From: an uncultured Bacteroidales bacterium
GTDB lineage: Bacteria > Bacteroidota > Bacteroidia > Bacteroidales > WCHB1-69
DNA: 57,162 nucleotides
Assembly (NCBI GenBank): GCA_905235135.1
Contig: CAJOKR010000017.1
Location: forward strand, 1-57,162
Direction: 5' to 3'
In this document: in pieces, positions 20,472 through 29,985 of the stretch
How the letters are laid out: each line of letters opens with the position of its first letter
Position numbering within the stretch: position 1 is the stretch's first letter
Notes under the pieces: model-generated
Databases searched by the model: none
What the model was told of the DNA's origin: nothing
Seen by the model: only the letters and a program-made list of their open reading frames with translations
Made by a program: the position numbers and the translations under genes

Positions 20472-21496
20472 CGAAAATTAACAACAAATCGCATCGTATC
20501 AATCCCATCCGGATAATCCGTGAGGGTAGGGGATTGTGCGCTGCCGAAGGGCTCTGCGTGCGTGATACGCGGATCGCGGCTCACGATACACTGCAGCAGT
20601 TCGACATCCGCTTCCAAACGGCGGTTTACAGCCTCAATATCGTCATAATATTCGTAGTAAACCATCCCAATCGGCGATGCATAATTCTGATTCTCAGTCA
20701 GTAAGAATGTGCCGGCATCCATATAGAAGAGCTTGTTCATCAGATGGACAGCCTTTTGGTATTCGAGGTTGTTGTTGAACTGATGGTGCTGCGCGATAGG
20801 CTGGCTTTGCTGTGTTAAAATTCGTAAAAATGGGACGAAATCGTAATCCTTGGGAACGAACAGTTTGGAGATGGAACGGCAGCCGAGACCGAAGTATAAA
20901 TAGATGTCGTCGGCGAGGGCGTGAAGTTCGTCGTCGCTCTCCGTTCCGTTGAGCACGGCCACGCTGTTGCGGTTTTTGCGCAAAATATGCGGATATTTAC
21001 TGAAGTAGTAGTCGAAATAGCGGGCGGAATTGTTGCTTCCCGTCGCGATGACCGCGTCGAAATCCGCCACTTTCTCCACGAATGAGATGCGCTCGGCGAA
21101 TCTCGGCTCAATGCGGATAAGTTCTTGTGCGAGAATGGGCAGCAACCGCATGTCTTGCGAGGAGAGCTTTCCTTGGTAGCTGTTGCCGCTCACAAGGATA
21201 CAGAAAAAGTCGTGAAAGGCCGCTGCGGGGATATTTCCTGCAGAGATTACGGCAACGGTTCGTCGCGGATCCTCTGCGGGCGCAACATCTTGATAGCGGG
21301 CATAGAACGCCTCTAACGATTCGGGCGCGAGCATCTGTGCAATCGCGTTGAGCGCATACCGGCAAAACTCCGGTGTGAACCAGCTGTTTTCGCGGTACTG
21401 CTGCTCGATGGTCTCCCCGAAGGTGCGGTCAATCCATTGCGCATCGGCAAGATGCCATCCTAATTCCTTGAATGCTTCTATGTTGCTTCTAAACAT
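20468..21496 (-). CDS. LuxC-like acyl-CoA reductase
   Basis: 342 residues, matching the aldehyde-dehydrogenase-fold acyl-CoA reductases widespread in Bacteroidota. The putative catalytic cysteine is Cys206 in YFGLGCRSISKLFVP; TVAVISAGNIPAAAFHD and GSNNSARYFDYYF fit the NADP-binding part. It would reduce an acyl-CoA to an aldehyde; the physiological substrate is unknown. No fatty-acid or luciferase genes are adjacent. Confidence 0.83.
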   Translation of the reverse strand: MFRSNIEAFKELGWHLADAQWIDRTFGETIEQQYRENSWFTPEFCRYALNAIAQMLAPESLEAFYARYQDVAPAEDPRRTVAVISAGNIPAAAFHDFFCILVSGNSYQGKLSSQDMRLLPILAQELIRIEPRFAERISFVEKVADFDAVIATGSNNSARYFDYYFSKYPHILRKNRNSVAVLNGTESDDELHALADDIYLYFGLGCRSISKLFVPKDYDFVPFLRILTQQSQPIAQHHQFNNNLEYQKAVHLMNKLFYMDAGTFLLTENQNYASPIGMVYYEYYDDIEAVNRRLEADVELLQCIVSRDPRITHAEPFGSAQSPTLTDYPDGIDTMRFVVNFR

Positions 21497-21522
21497 TATT
21501 TCTCTGTTATTCTACTGCCTCT

Positions 21523-21558
21523 TCTCAAGTCTCAAGTCTTAAGTCTTAAGTCTCAAAT
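21523..21558. repeat. Heptad repeat tract (CTCAAGT/CTTAAGT units)
   Basis: Five 7-bp units: CTCAAGT twice, CTTAAGT twice, CTCAAAT. The tract covers the stop codon of the leftward AI-2E gene (21553-21555). Similar GTCTTA/GTCTCAAG sequence also flanks the arrays at 9490 and 45127. Confidence 0.75.
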
Positions 21559-22707
21559 CAACCTTTCCGTATCTTCGTTCTCCACATCCGGAATCAGCCG
21601 TTTCACGGGCTTGAAATCGTAGAAGAATCGGCTGGCGATGACGCGGATGACGGTGTAGGCTGGGATGGCGATGAGCATTCCGATGGCGCCGCCGAGATGG
21701 CCCGCAAGCATGATGACCACGAAGATTTCGAGTGGGTTGGCCTTAATGCTGGTGGAGTAAATGAGCGGCTGATAGACGAAAGCATCGACGAGCTGTGTGC
21801 CTAACATGACGGCTAGGACAATCAGGGCGAAGATCCAGATGTTCACGCCCAATCCGATGCCGGCACCGTATTTGAGGATGACGCAGAGCACGACTCCGAT
21901 GACCTCGCCCAGCAGCGGACCTACATACGGGATGATGTTCAGCAGTCCGGCGATGAAGGCGATACCGAGAGCGTAGTTGAAATCGACTCGGGCGATGAGC
22001 CAGAGTCCGAGCAGGTCGAGCAACATAACCCCGAAGACCTCAATGACTATTCCGATGAAATAGCGGGAGAGCAGCTTTTCAATGTCGAAGATGGTTTTCT
22101 CCACCCGCGGTTCGATGCTGTCGGGCACCAGCGCCCCGACGATGCGGCCGAAGAGCTTGTCGTCCTTGATGAAGAAGACGGAGATGAAGATGACGGCAAA
22201 GATTCCCACGGCGAGGCTGGCTACGGCGGAGGCCACTGATCCGAGAACCCCCGTGACGTTCGACATATCAACCACTTCGGAGAGTTTGTCCATCAGCAGT
22301 GCAACACCGTCGAAGTCTTCGCCCACCCACGGGAGAGTCCGGATAATCCAGTCGTTGACTTGGTTGATGATGCTGTGACTGTCCATGGTTTCTTCGGCTT
22401 TCATCGAGGAGGCATCCCGTACGATGTTCGCGACCACAGGAATGATCTGCCAGATTAGGAGAATCAATACTCCGAAGATGACGATGAGGGTGATGGCCGC
22501 CAACACGGTGTCCGGAAGTGACTTGCCCTTGATTTTTATTTTACGGAGTAGATGAACAATGGGCTGTCCAATCAAGGAGACCACAAAGGCCACAATGATA
22601 TAAATCAGCACGCTTCCGAAGAAATAGCATAAGGCGGCCCCGATGGCTATGGCGCCCAAAATGATGATGTATCGGGCTAATCTGTCAATACTGCGCTCTT
22701 TTTCCAT
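21553..22707 (-). CDS. AI-2E family transporter (PerM/TqsA-like permease)
   Basis: 384 residues from the ATG at 22707 (MEKERSIDRLARYI). Hydrophobic segments alternate in the PerM pattern: YIIILGAIAIGAALCYFFG, LIYIIVAFVVSLIG, a second pair around VLAAITLIVIFGVLILLIW, a soluble middle stretch, then several C-terminal helices including the family motif AGLLNIIPYVGPLLG and the QPLIYSTSIKANPLEIF loop. Members include TqsA (autoinducer-2 export) and a large family of unknown or Na+/Li+-proton antiport role. The actual substrate here cannot be inferred. Confidence 0.9.
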   Translation of the reverse strand: MEKERSIDRLARYIIILGAIAIGAALCYFFGSVLIYIIVAFVVSLIGQPIVHLLRKIKIKGKSLPDTVLAAITLIVIFGVLILLIWQIIPVVANIVRDASSMKAEETMDSHSIINQVNDWIIRTLPWVGEDFDGVALLMDKLSEVVDMSNVTGVLGSVASAVASLAVGIFAVIFISVFFIKDDKLFGRIVGALVPDSIEPRVEKTIFDIEKLLSRYFIGIVIEVFGVMLLDLLGLWLIARVDFNYALGIAFIAGLLNIIPYVGPLLGEVIGVVLCVILKYGAGIGLGVNIWIFALIVLAVMLGTQLVDAFVYQPLIYSTSIKANPLEIFVVIMLAGHLGGAIGMLIAIPAYTVIRVIASRFFYDFKPVKRLIPDVENEDTERLI

Positions 22708-22722
22708 AATATGAGGTTTCAA

Positions 22723-22750
22723 GTAGAGACGCAATGCATTGCGTCTCTAC
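22723..22750. repeat. Perfect 28-bp palindrome of the GTAGAGACG family
   Basis: Left arm GTAGAGACGCAATG, right arm CATTGCGTCTCTAC, no spacer. It sits in the 48-base gap between the malic enzyme stop and the AI-2E start, so it could act as a transcript hairpin between these two leftward genes. Confidence 0.9.
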
Positions 22751-22755
22751 TTTCG

Positions 22756-24207
22756 TTATTCGTTATTTTTCATCGCATTTACCACCTCGTCGAAAATCCG
22801 CTTGATCTCCGCCTCGGGGAACTGTTCGATAATGCCTTGGTTGACAAGCAGATCCAACACACGGTGGGTTTCGTCGATGTCGCGTTTGGCGAGGTTGTAG
22901 ATTTCCTCGCGGGTGAGCGGGGTGCGGGCGAGACCGGCCTTGACGGCGCATTCGCCTACGGCAGCGGCCACCTCGGGGAAGAGGTCGCTGTCCATCATCG
23001 TGGGCATGATGTGGTCGGGGGTGATGCCCTGTCGCTCGGCGAAGTCGGCGATGGCGTGTGCGGCGCAGACGGCCATCTCGTCAGTGATCTTGCGGGCTGC
23101 GACAAGCAGCGTGCCTTTCAGGATGGAGGGGAAGCAGACGGAGTTGTTGACCTGGTTGGGGAAGTCGCCGCGACCGGTGGCCACGATGTAGGCACCGGCG
23201 GCTTTGGCGGCGTGCGGATAGATTTCCGGCACGGGGTTGGCGCAGACGAACACGATAGCCTTCTCCGCCATCAGCGAGATCCACTCCGGCTTGATGGTGT
23301 CGGGACCGGGTTTGGAGAGCGCCACCAAGACATCCGCGCCTTTGAAGGCCTCCTCTTCAGTTTCAATGCACTGCGGGTTGGTAATCTGGCAGAGCTTCCA
23401 CTGCGGGTAATAGCGCGGGTCGTTGGCGTAGCGTTCGCGGTTGCGGTGCAGCGCGCTCTTGCTGTCGAACAGGATGATGTTCTCGGGTTTCGCGCCGTCT
23501 TCCATCATCAGCCGGGCGATGCTGCAGTTGGCTGCGCCCGATCCGTAAAGCACAATCTTCACATCCTCAAGTCGTTTGCCCACAATTTTGAGGGCGTTCA
23601 GCACGCCGGCGAGCGTCACGCAGGCGGTGCCTTGCGCGTCGTCGTGCCAGACGGGGATGTCGCATTCCTCGCGCAGCACGTCAAGCACGCGGAAGCAGTT
23701 GGGCTGGGAAATATCTTCGAGGTTCACCGCTCCGAAGCTGGGTTGCACCATCTTCACGAAGTCGATGATTTTGTCGGGCTGATGCTCGCCGTTCTCATCG
23801 CGGCTGTCGATGCAGAGCGCGGTGGCGTCGATTCCGCCTAAGTATTTCATGATGAGCGCTTTTCCCTCCATCACGCCGAGGCCGCCAGGAGGTGTGCAGT
23901 CGCCGTCACCCAGCACGCGGGTGCTGTCGCTGACCACAGCCACCATATTCGAGCGGTTGCTGAGCTGGAACGAGCGGTCGTTGTCGTCGCGGATGGTGGT
24001 GGAAATGGCCGAAACGCCCGGCGTGTACCATGCGTTGAACCAGTTCAGACTCTCGATGGGCACTTTGGGGAGCGTGGCCATCTTGCCGCGGTAATATTCG
24101 TGTGCAAACAGCGACAACTGTTTGTAAAACAGGGTCTTTGCTTTCGCTTTCTGTGCCTCTGTGAAGGACTTGGGGAAAAGGTCGTCAAGGTGTTCAATAC
24201 TATTCAT
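22756..24207 (-). CDS. NAD-type malic enzyme
   Basis: 483 residues starting MNSIEHLDDLF. Oxidatively decarboxylates malate to pyruvate. It shows the conserved NMVAVVSDSTRVLGDGD and GLGVMEGKALIMKYLGGID, the metal/substrate site PVWHDDAQGTA and the NAD-binding VLYGSGAANCSIARLM, then ALSKPGPDT and RGDFPNQVNNSVCFPS. The common HDDQHGT motif is changed to HDDAQGT. It lacks the phosphotransacetylase-like extension of long bacterial enzymes. The start at 24207 rather than 24231 is supported by the promoter box at 24228-24236, which covers the upstream ATG. Confidence 0.92.
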   Translation of the reverse strand: MNSIEHLDDLFPKSFTEAQKAKAKTLFYKQLSLFAHEYYRGKMATLPKVPIESLNWFNAWYTPGVSAISTTIRDDNDRSFQLSNRSNMVAVVSDSTRVLGDGDCTPPGGLGVMEGKALIMKYLGGIDATALCIDSRDENGEHQPDKIIDFVKMVQPSFGAVNLEDISQPNCFRVLDVLREECDIPVWHDDAQGTACVTLAGVLNALKIVGKRLEDVKIVLYGSGAANCSIARLMMEDGAKPENIILFDSKSALHRNRERYANDPRYYPQWKLCQITNPQCIETEEEAFKGADVLVALSKPGPDTIKPEWISLMAEKAIVFVCANPVPEIYPHAAKAAGAYIVATGRGDFPNQVNNSVCFPSILKGTLLVAARKITDEMAVCAAHAIADFAERQGITPDHIMPTMMDSDLFPEVAAAVGECAVKAGLARTPLTREEIYNLAKRDIDETHRVLDLLVNQGIIEQFPEAEIKRIFDEVVNAMKNNE

Positions 24208-24227
24208 ACGATATCCATTTTGAAGCG

Positions 24228-24236
24228 GCAAAGATA
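24228..24236 (-). promoter_or_regulatory. -7 element of the malic enzyme gene
   Basis: TATCTTTGC on the minus strand, about 20 bases before the ATG at 24207. It overlaps the upstream in-frame ATG and so decides the start. Confidence 0.6.
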
Positions 24237-24652
24237 GTATTTTTTAGGGAATTTATTTGGGGTGGCGGAAAATGTAGGTGCATCCGAAATGCTGTCATCC
24301 GTACCATTCCAGCCCTGACGAGGCGGAGATTCTGCCTTGTCAACCCTTACCCCTTAAACGTATATGCACTACGGCCAATATGTCAAAGAACGTCGAAATC
24401 CGCACAAGAGCAGATTTCAGTTTTGGGTATGCGGCATGCCGGACAGATTTCAGGCGTCAGGCATGATGAATACGCCAAAAACTTTGCAAATATACACAAA
24501 AAAGGAGACTTTGTCAAGGGGTAAATGCACTTTTAACAATTTTTAAGAGCTTTCAGCCTCTGTTTTCCCCATTTTCCTTTCCTATTCCACTCATTATCCG
24601 TCAATTCGGAACTTAAAGGCTGTAAGTAGCTGGTTGTCAATCGTTAATGCAA
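24237..24652. other. Gene-free stretch with one isolated leftward promoter-like site
   Basis: No convincing gene on either strand. It holds a leftward promoter-like site at 24486-24517 and two related bits of sequence containing GGGGTAA (around 24350 in reverse and 24518 forward), which might be ends of a lost mobile element. I cannot identify it further. Confidence 0.35.
24486..24517 (-). promoter_or_regulatory. Isolated leftward promoter-like site (TTG-N20-TATATTTGC)
   Basis: On the minus strand TATATTTGC occupies 24486-24494, with TTG at 24515-24517. No gene follows within 270 bases except malic enzyme, which has its own element. It could give malic enzyme a second, long-leader transcript or a small RNA. 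Confidence 0.4.
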
Positions 24653-24776
24653 CACCATGCCAGCGGCGCAGTCGCGCAGTGTGGTGACAGGACGAACGAC
24701 GGGACCCTGAGGTGAGGTCCACGCATACCGGCCATCGCCGTGTCCCTACCCAGCATCTCGGAGAGATACGACAGCT
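24653..24776 (+). repeat. REP-like multi-hairpin element, copy A (left of RAYT-like gene)
   Basis: Outer stem CACCATGC (24653-24660) with GTGTGGTG (24679-24686), enclosing GCGGC-GCA-GTCGC. About 65 bases on, GCATCTC-GGA-GAGATAC (24753-24769) forms another small hairpin. The whole 124-base stretch aligns with 26431-26554 on the other side of the gene, in the same orientation. Confidence 0.75.
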
Positions 24777-24938
24777 CTACATCCCCACTATCGCCTCCAC
24801 CTGCACGGTGCTGTCCATAAGCCCGATGCGGGAGGAGGCGGCGATTTCGGCAAGCTGTGTGTCCTCCACTCTCTTGCGAATCACATTCTGTTGTGGAGAA
24901 TAATTAAACGCAGGGTGTTTCTGTTTTCAGAAAAAATG

Positions 24939-24947
24939 TATTTTTGC
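24939..24947 (+). promoter_or_regulatory. -7 element of the RAYT-like gene
   Basis: TATTTTTGC, 77 bases before the ATG at 25025. The upstream in-frame ATG at 24944 lies inside this box and is therefore unlikely to be used. Confidence 0.55.
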
Positions 24948-25024
24948 GGCGTGAAGGGTTCAGTCCCTTCCAAGGGAATTCAGTTCCCACCCCAAACCCC
25001 AAACAAATATTTTACAAAAAAACG

Positions 25025-26086
25025 ATGAACAACGAAACAAGCAGCAATTTACCGAACGAAACTTTCACTTGGCTGAAGCCGGGTGCCTGGCGGAAACCGT
25101 GCATTGTGCATGTGACCATGGTGGCAAACGGTCGACGACCGCTCTTCGGCACTCTTAGCCATGACGGGAACAAGGCCGTGGTGGAAAAGACAGCTATTGG
25201 ATGGGCGATAATCGACCAACAACCTCGCATGCTACAGCTCTGCCCCGAAATCAAGATCCTTGCCGACAAGGTGATGCCCGACCATCACCACATTGTCCTG
25301 CAAGTCCGAAGGAGCATGAAACGCAGCATCAAAGAAGTGGTGAGGGGTTATATGCAGGGGTGCAAAGCAGAAGCGCGAAAGTTAGGCTTTGAAGGCAATC
25401 TGTACGACGGTCCTCCTCATTACCGCGTGCTCACCCACAAAGGGCAGCTTCAAGCGATGATAAACTACGTGTATGCCAATGCGGAGCGTGCTTGGCTACG
25501 CAAGCAAAACCCCAATCTGTTTTGCCTGCATCGAAACACTGAGTCTTGTGGACTGTTATTCACCTCTTTAGGCAATCATTTCCTATTGGATTGGCCAGAC
25601 AAACAGATTGTGGAGATGTCGAGAAATGCCACCGAAGAGCAGGTGCAACAACGGTTGCAGTCGGCATTGCGCGCAGCCGAGAACGGGGCCGTCACCTATA
25701 CCGCAGCCATCAGCAAAGGCGAGCAGATTATAGCTCGCACCTTACGTGAGCAAGGGTTTCCATTGGTCGTTCTTCTTCACGACGGCTTTCCTGCCGACGG
25801 CTCGCCGCAGGAACGGTTTTACAAGCCGGGAGGTGTCTATTTCGAGGCATGTTCAAAAGGGAAACTGTTACTTTTGGAGCCGTCCGAGCAAACCTTCCTT
25901 GCCCCTGCAATCCTCAGTGCCACCGAGGAAACCCTCCGCAGCAAGGCCGAGGCCAAGCATGTCCTTTTCACCCCGATTCCTGCCTCATCCCTGCGCTACC
26001 GCTTCGTTGCGCTCAATGAGATAGGGCGGTGCCTTGTTCGGGCGGACAGAGTCCGCTGTAACTGGACGGAACCGGCCGGCGGATGA
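25025..26086 (+). CDS. RAYT-like HUH (Y1) transposase with a C-terminal extension
   Basis: 353 residues. The first ~160 residues fit the Y1/REP-associated tyrosine transposase fold: a beta strand CIVHVTMVANGRRPLFG, the metal-binding HUH motif His87-x-His89 in VMPDHHHIVLQV (compare the MPNHVHLL of RAYTs) and a candidate catalytic tyrosine, Tyr148 (or Tyr150), in MINYVYANAERA. These enzymes cut and join single-stranded DNA at hairpins. Residues ~175-353 form a second domain; AISKGEQIIARTLREQGFPL and EACSKGKLLLLEP suggest a DprA/SLOG-like Rossmann fold, which is an inference. Hairpin elements of one family lie on both sides, as expected for a RAYT and its REPs. Start chosen downstream of the promoter box. 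Confidence 0.8.
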   Translation: MNNETSSNLPNETFTWLKPGAWRKPCIVHVTMVANGRRPLFGTLSHDGNKAVVEKTAIGWAIIDQQPRMLQLCPEIKILADKVMPDHHHIVLQVRRSMKRSIKEVVRGYMQGCKAEARKLGFEGNLYDGPPHYRVLTHKGQLQAMINYVYANAERAWLRKQNPNLFCLHRNTESCGLLFTSLGNHFLLDWPDKQIVEMSRNATEEQVQQRLQSALRAAENGAVTYTAAISKGEQIIARTLREQGFPLVVLLHDGFPADGSPQERFYKPGGVYFEACSKGKLLLLEPSEQTFLAPAILSATEETLRSKAEAKHVLFTPIPASSLRYRFVALNEIGRCLVRADRVRCNWTEPAGG

Positions 26087-26293
26087 CGATACACGAGCCT
26101 CACGCGCCTTCTTCCACCACAGCCTCCACCGGCACGATGCTGTCCATCAGCCCGATGCGGGTGTCGGTGGAGTGGCGGTTGACGCCGGTGTAGGATAGGA
26201 GGCGCGTGACGGCGGTTACGGACGTAGCAGGCCCCGGAAGGAGAGGTCGTGGAGGAGGACTTTCCCAGCATTGCGGTGCCTGGCGGGTCACAG

Positions 26294-26356
26294 CACCACA
26301 CTGCGCTCCGCTTGTATGGTGTTAATTGCACTGCGTGCGTCTCGCCTCTCCGAGGC
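26294..26356 (-). repeat. REP-like multi-hairpin element, copy B (inverted)
   Basis: Read on the minus strand: GCCTC-GGA-GAGGC, then GCAC-GCA-GTGC, the spacer AATTAA, and an outer stem CACCATAC/GTGTGGTG enclosing GC-GGA-GC. It is head-to-head with copy C, 34 bases away, giving a BIME-like inverted pair. Confidence 0.8.
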
Positions 26357-26390
26357 GATAAGGGAGAGGACCGTCCGTGGCGGAGGAAGA

Positions 26391-26464
26391 GCATCTCGGA
26401 GAGATGCAACGTGCCGTCAGGCGCAATTAACACCATACCAGCGGCGAAGCCGCGCAGTGTGGTG
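26391..26464 (+). repeat. REP-like multi-hairpin element, copy C
   Basis: GCATCTC-GGA-GAGATGC (26391-26407), GTGCC-GTCA-GGCGC (26411-26424), AATTAA, then the outer stem CACCATAC (26431-26438) with GTGTGGTG (26457-26464), enclosing GCGGC-GAA-GCCGC. Confidence 0.82.
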
Positions 26465-26554
26465 AAGGGACGAGTGACGAGACACTGAAGTGAGGTCCAC
26501 GCATACCGACCATCTCCGAGATCCTCCCCAGCATCTCGGAGAGATGCGACGGCT
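26431..26554 (+). repeat. Direct repeat of copy A on the right side of the RAYT-like gene
   Basis: From the outer stem of copy C onward the sequence tracks 24653-24776: the hairpin, a GAGGTCCACGCATACCG block (26492-26508, against 24714-24730), and a GCATCTC-GGA-GAGATGC hairpin at 26531-26547. A second block, CCTCCACC...GCCCGATGCGGG, is shared between 24795-24832 and 26123-26161. The RAYT-like gene is thus framed by diverged direct repeats. Confidence 0.65.
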
Positions 26555-26612
26555 CTTGTCTCGCTTTTCCAACCAAACGGAATGGAGGAAACGCTGTTGG
26601 CAGAGTTGTCCT

Positions 26613-29600
26613 CTATTTCAGAAACTTCTTAGTGATTTCTCCCTCAGAAGTAAACAGCCTCAACAAATAAGTTCCTTTTGATAATTGAGACGTATTAATC
26701 ACTCGACAATCTTTTTCAACTATCTGTATGAGACGGCCTGCGATGTCGTATATTTCTATACCATCCAACTGGATCTCGTTACTGCAATTGATAATCAAAT
26801 GATCGGTTACAGGATTTGGGTAGAGCCTGATGGAGGCAAACTCATTGTCTTGAATCCCCGTTTCTCTTGAAACAGTGAAAAGCAATTGATACGTACCCAT
26901 TGCAGCCGTTTGCTGCGGAACAACATGGTAATAGAGTCTTCCTCCGTGTTCGATGGTCATAGAGGGTACGGAAATCTCATAAAATGAAGACCAGTTGGTG
27001 CCATCGTCAGAGACTGCAATTTTTGCATCCACGCTACAGTTAGGGTCATTTGTGCAGTCGAACATCACAACTTCAACACTGTAATTATAATCTGCCGGGA
27101 AATCAATTTTGTAGTAATCCTCATCCGATGTGGTATGGAACGACGCATTGGCAACAATGGAAGATGTCGGTTCGTCTATTGTAGCCAGCAAATAGGAAGT
27201 GTTGACTGTATTGTTCGGCTCGTATTGGTCAGGTTCAACACCGCCTGTCCGAGTGATGGAAATTTGCAATTGATATGTTCCTATTTCATGGTCAGTATAA
27301 GGTAAAACCCGAAAATAAAGTGTTCCACCATCACTCATTGTCATTGCTGACATGGCATTCCCATAGTTGGAAGACCAAGTGCTACCATCTTGGGATGTCG
27401 CGAATTCTGCATCTGCTGTATAGGAGGTGTTATTGTAACTGTTAAGTATATTTGCGTTTATGGTATAGGAATAACCTGACGGAAGGTTAATCTTGTAGTA
27501 ATCTGCATCAGTGGTGATGTGGAAGTTGGCGTTCACATTGTAATTTACACTACTGGAGTTGACAGTGCCAAGATTGTAAGCTGTTGATGCTGTACTGTTT
27601 GGCTCGTACTGGTCAGGGTTAATTGAACGATTCAATACAACATGCAGTGAATAAGTACCTATGTCTCCTTGGGATGTGGGTAACACTTTAAAATATATAG
27701 TTCCTCCGTCACTCATCGTAGTCCCACAATAATTAGCTATATATGTTAGAATATTAGCATCGTAATCAAACGGTCCTTGCCAAGATGTCGTATTGTTGAC
27801 AGAAAAATAAAACTTTGCATCGACTGAATAGGATATGTCATCATTATAATACACGTCTTGCAGGATTGGAACTATATCATAAGAATATCCAGAAGGAAGG
27901 ATAATTTTATAATAATCAACATCGGTGATAGAATGGATGTTTGCTCCATTGGTATTTACGTTGGCCATGTTATCTGTAAAAACAGGAGATAAAGTATAAG
28001 CGGTTGCAGCCGTATTATTCGCCTCATACATATCCGCCACGGGCTGTGCGTGAACAGTAATTCTGACTGGATTCTGATAAAAATAACTGCCCGCATAATA
28101 CCAATTGGAAGAGCCCTGCGGTCGATACCGTAATGTCAGAAAGTAATCACCGGCAGAAGCAGTAATAGTACCCGTAAAATCGATTCCGTTAGTATAATGT
28201 GTCATACTCTCAAGAGGACTTGTAAGAGTATGTTGTTGAATAGTTTGAACATACGAACCAGTCATAGAAAGTAACGCAACAGAAAAATCACCAGAAAAAT
28301 CGGAACCGAAATTTGCAACATCCACGTTAACTGAAAGCGATTGTCCTGTATATATCATGTATTCCGACAGATCAAACTCAGAAAAAGTTTCAATGTCCGC
28401 TTCATAGGTCACTTTGAACTGCGCAAAATTGATATTGGACAGATTATCCCTAACGATTTGCGAAGTGGTGGGATTATTAAGATTTGTTGCAGAAGTGATA
28501 ATAGCAAAATATCTTCCAGGCCCTAAAGGCAACCCTCCTTGAACTGTAAAGCTTTTATTCACATAATGATTTGGAGAGATTGTGGTATAGGAAGATGTGA
28601 TTTCAGCTACAATATTGCCGTTTAAGTCTGACACTAATGCAACAAAATACCCATTAAAAGTTGCATTGCCTGTGTTTGCCACTGCACAATTAATCGAAAC
28701 TGGATGATTTGGGCCAAACAAATAAGATGTGGTCAACGTGCTATTCATCACAAGATCGTAATTAGGATGAACTACCTGATTGGATGGTGTAATGTGAATG
28801 ATAGCTTGTTGACCATAAGTATAATTACCGTTACCACTACCTGATCCTCCAGATCCAGGAGCAAGATTGTTAATAGAGTAATATCCGTCACAATAACCAC
28901 TCCATCCCCAATTAAAATGAAAATTATTATTATTAGAATAGCCATCACAAACAAAAGCATGTGCACTTGTGTTGTTCGCGTCATGTCCTGTATAGAGAAT
29001 CACTCTGTCTGAATCCAACTCATTTTTTAATATACTTATCCATTGAGCAGATGTGAAATCAGATTTAGATATTCCCTCAAGATTGTCACTATAGTTAAAA
29101 TATGTTTTTAACGCCGTTTCAGGACAAGGTAACGGTAGTAATCCGTATTCGTTAATAAAATTTGATATTCCACTAGCATAAATACCATAATTCATATCCA
29201 CACTTACTCCGCACATATACATCAATGATGAAATAGCACTTGCTTGCATGAGAGTATATGAAGTAGATGTAGAATAGTCATTCAACATCTCATTCCAAGC
29301 AATTCCTGTCTCAAAATCCACGCTCTGCATGCCGTAATTGGGGTCTATGTAAGTATGAGAACCTGTTCCAATTTGAGGATATTCCCAATATTTCAGCACC
29401 TGTGCCATGGCTGTTGCCACACATCCTGTCATGGTATTATCTTCAGCATCATAATCGTATGGACAAGATAAATTATACGGCCAACCCTGGTCCCAATGTG
29501 TAGTTAATAGAGGAGTAACATTGGTAGTACTTTTTACAGGCAAAGGCTCGCCAGCTAACAACATTCCCCAATCACTACGTATTTCATTAGAGCATCTGAC

Positions 29601-29967
29601 ATAATCTGCATTTTGGATTTCTTGTTCGTAGCCTTCCAACCAAAATTTAAGATTAGGAGGCATATTTTCAATTTGGAAAGAGTTTTCCATTGAATATCCT
29701 AATATGGGGATTGCATTATCATTAGCCGAAACAATGACAAATCCTTTTCCATTTACAGCATTAAAGATGTAAAAACCCGACAGGCAGAAGACGAAAATCC
29801 GGGACCTCTCGTTGGAAACGCAAAGTTTTACCATTTACAGTTGGCCCTGCATTGTTCTGTTTCCAGAAATTGATGGCTACTAGTTTTGCCGTAATTGTGT
29901 CAACAGGATTGGAGAAGACCAAGTTGAAACAAACAATCAGTGCTAACACTAATGTTATCTTTTTCAT
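26613..29967 (-). pseudogene. C10-family (streptopain-like) cysteine peptidase with PPC repeats and T9SS type-A signal; frameshifted
   Basis: The signal peptide and propeptide start lie at 29967-29761 (MKKITLVLALIVCFNLVFS ... TAKLVAINFWKQNN) and the rest in another frame up to 29834. Continuity resumes as VGF|YIFNAVNGKGFVIVSAND, the usual C10 propeptide sequence, so one extra base in the GGGTTTTT run near 29783-29790 explains the break. The catalytic Cys is in NTMTGCVATAMAQVLKYW and the His in SAHAFVCDGY ... FHFNWGWSG. Three pre-peptidase C-terminal (PPC)-type modules follow (each with EPN/EAN-T and DxDYYKI), then a type-A T9SS domain (YPNPVTDHLIINC ... KGTYLLRLFTSEG). Normally such a protein is an outer-membrane-exported protease. 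The break may be real or a sequence error. Confidence 0.85.
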
Positions 29968-29985
29968 AAACGTTGTTTTTATCTA

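Noticed and set aside
24712-24903. Peptide-like similarity (RIGLMDS...VEA) between minus-strand translations left and right of the RAYT-like gene
   Set aside because: The likeness follows from the shared DNA repeat; frames are interrupted and no start or promoter is seen, so I do not call a gene.
26249-26488. Short overlapping open frames in the repeat region right of the RAYT-like gene
   Set aside because: They translate the hairpin elements; similar peptides appear wherever the element occurs, so they reflect the repeat and not a gene.
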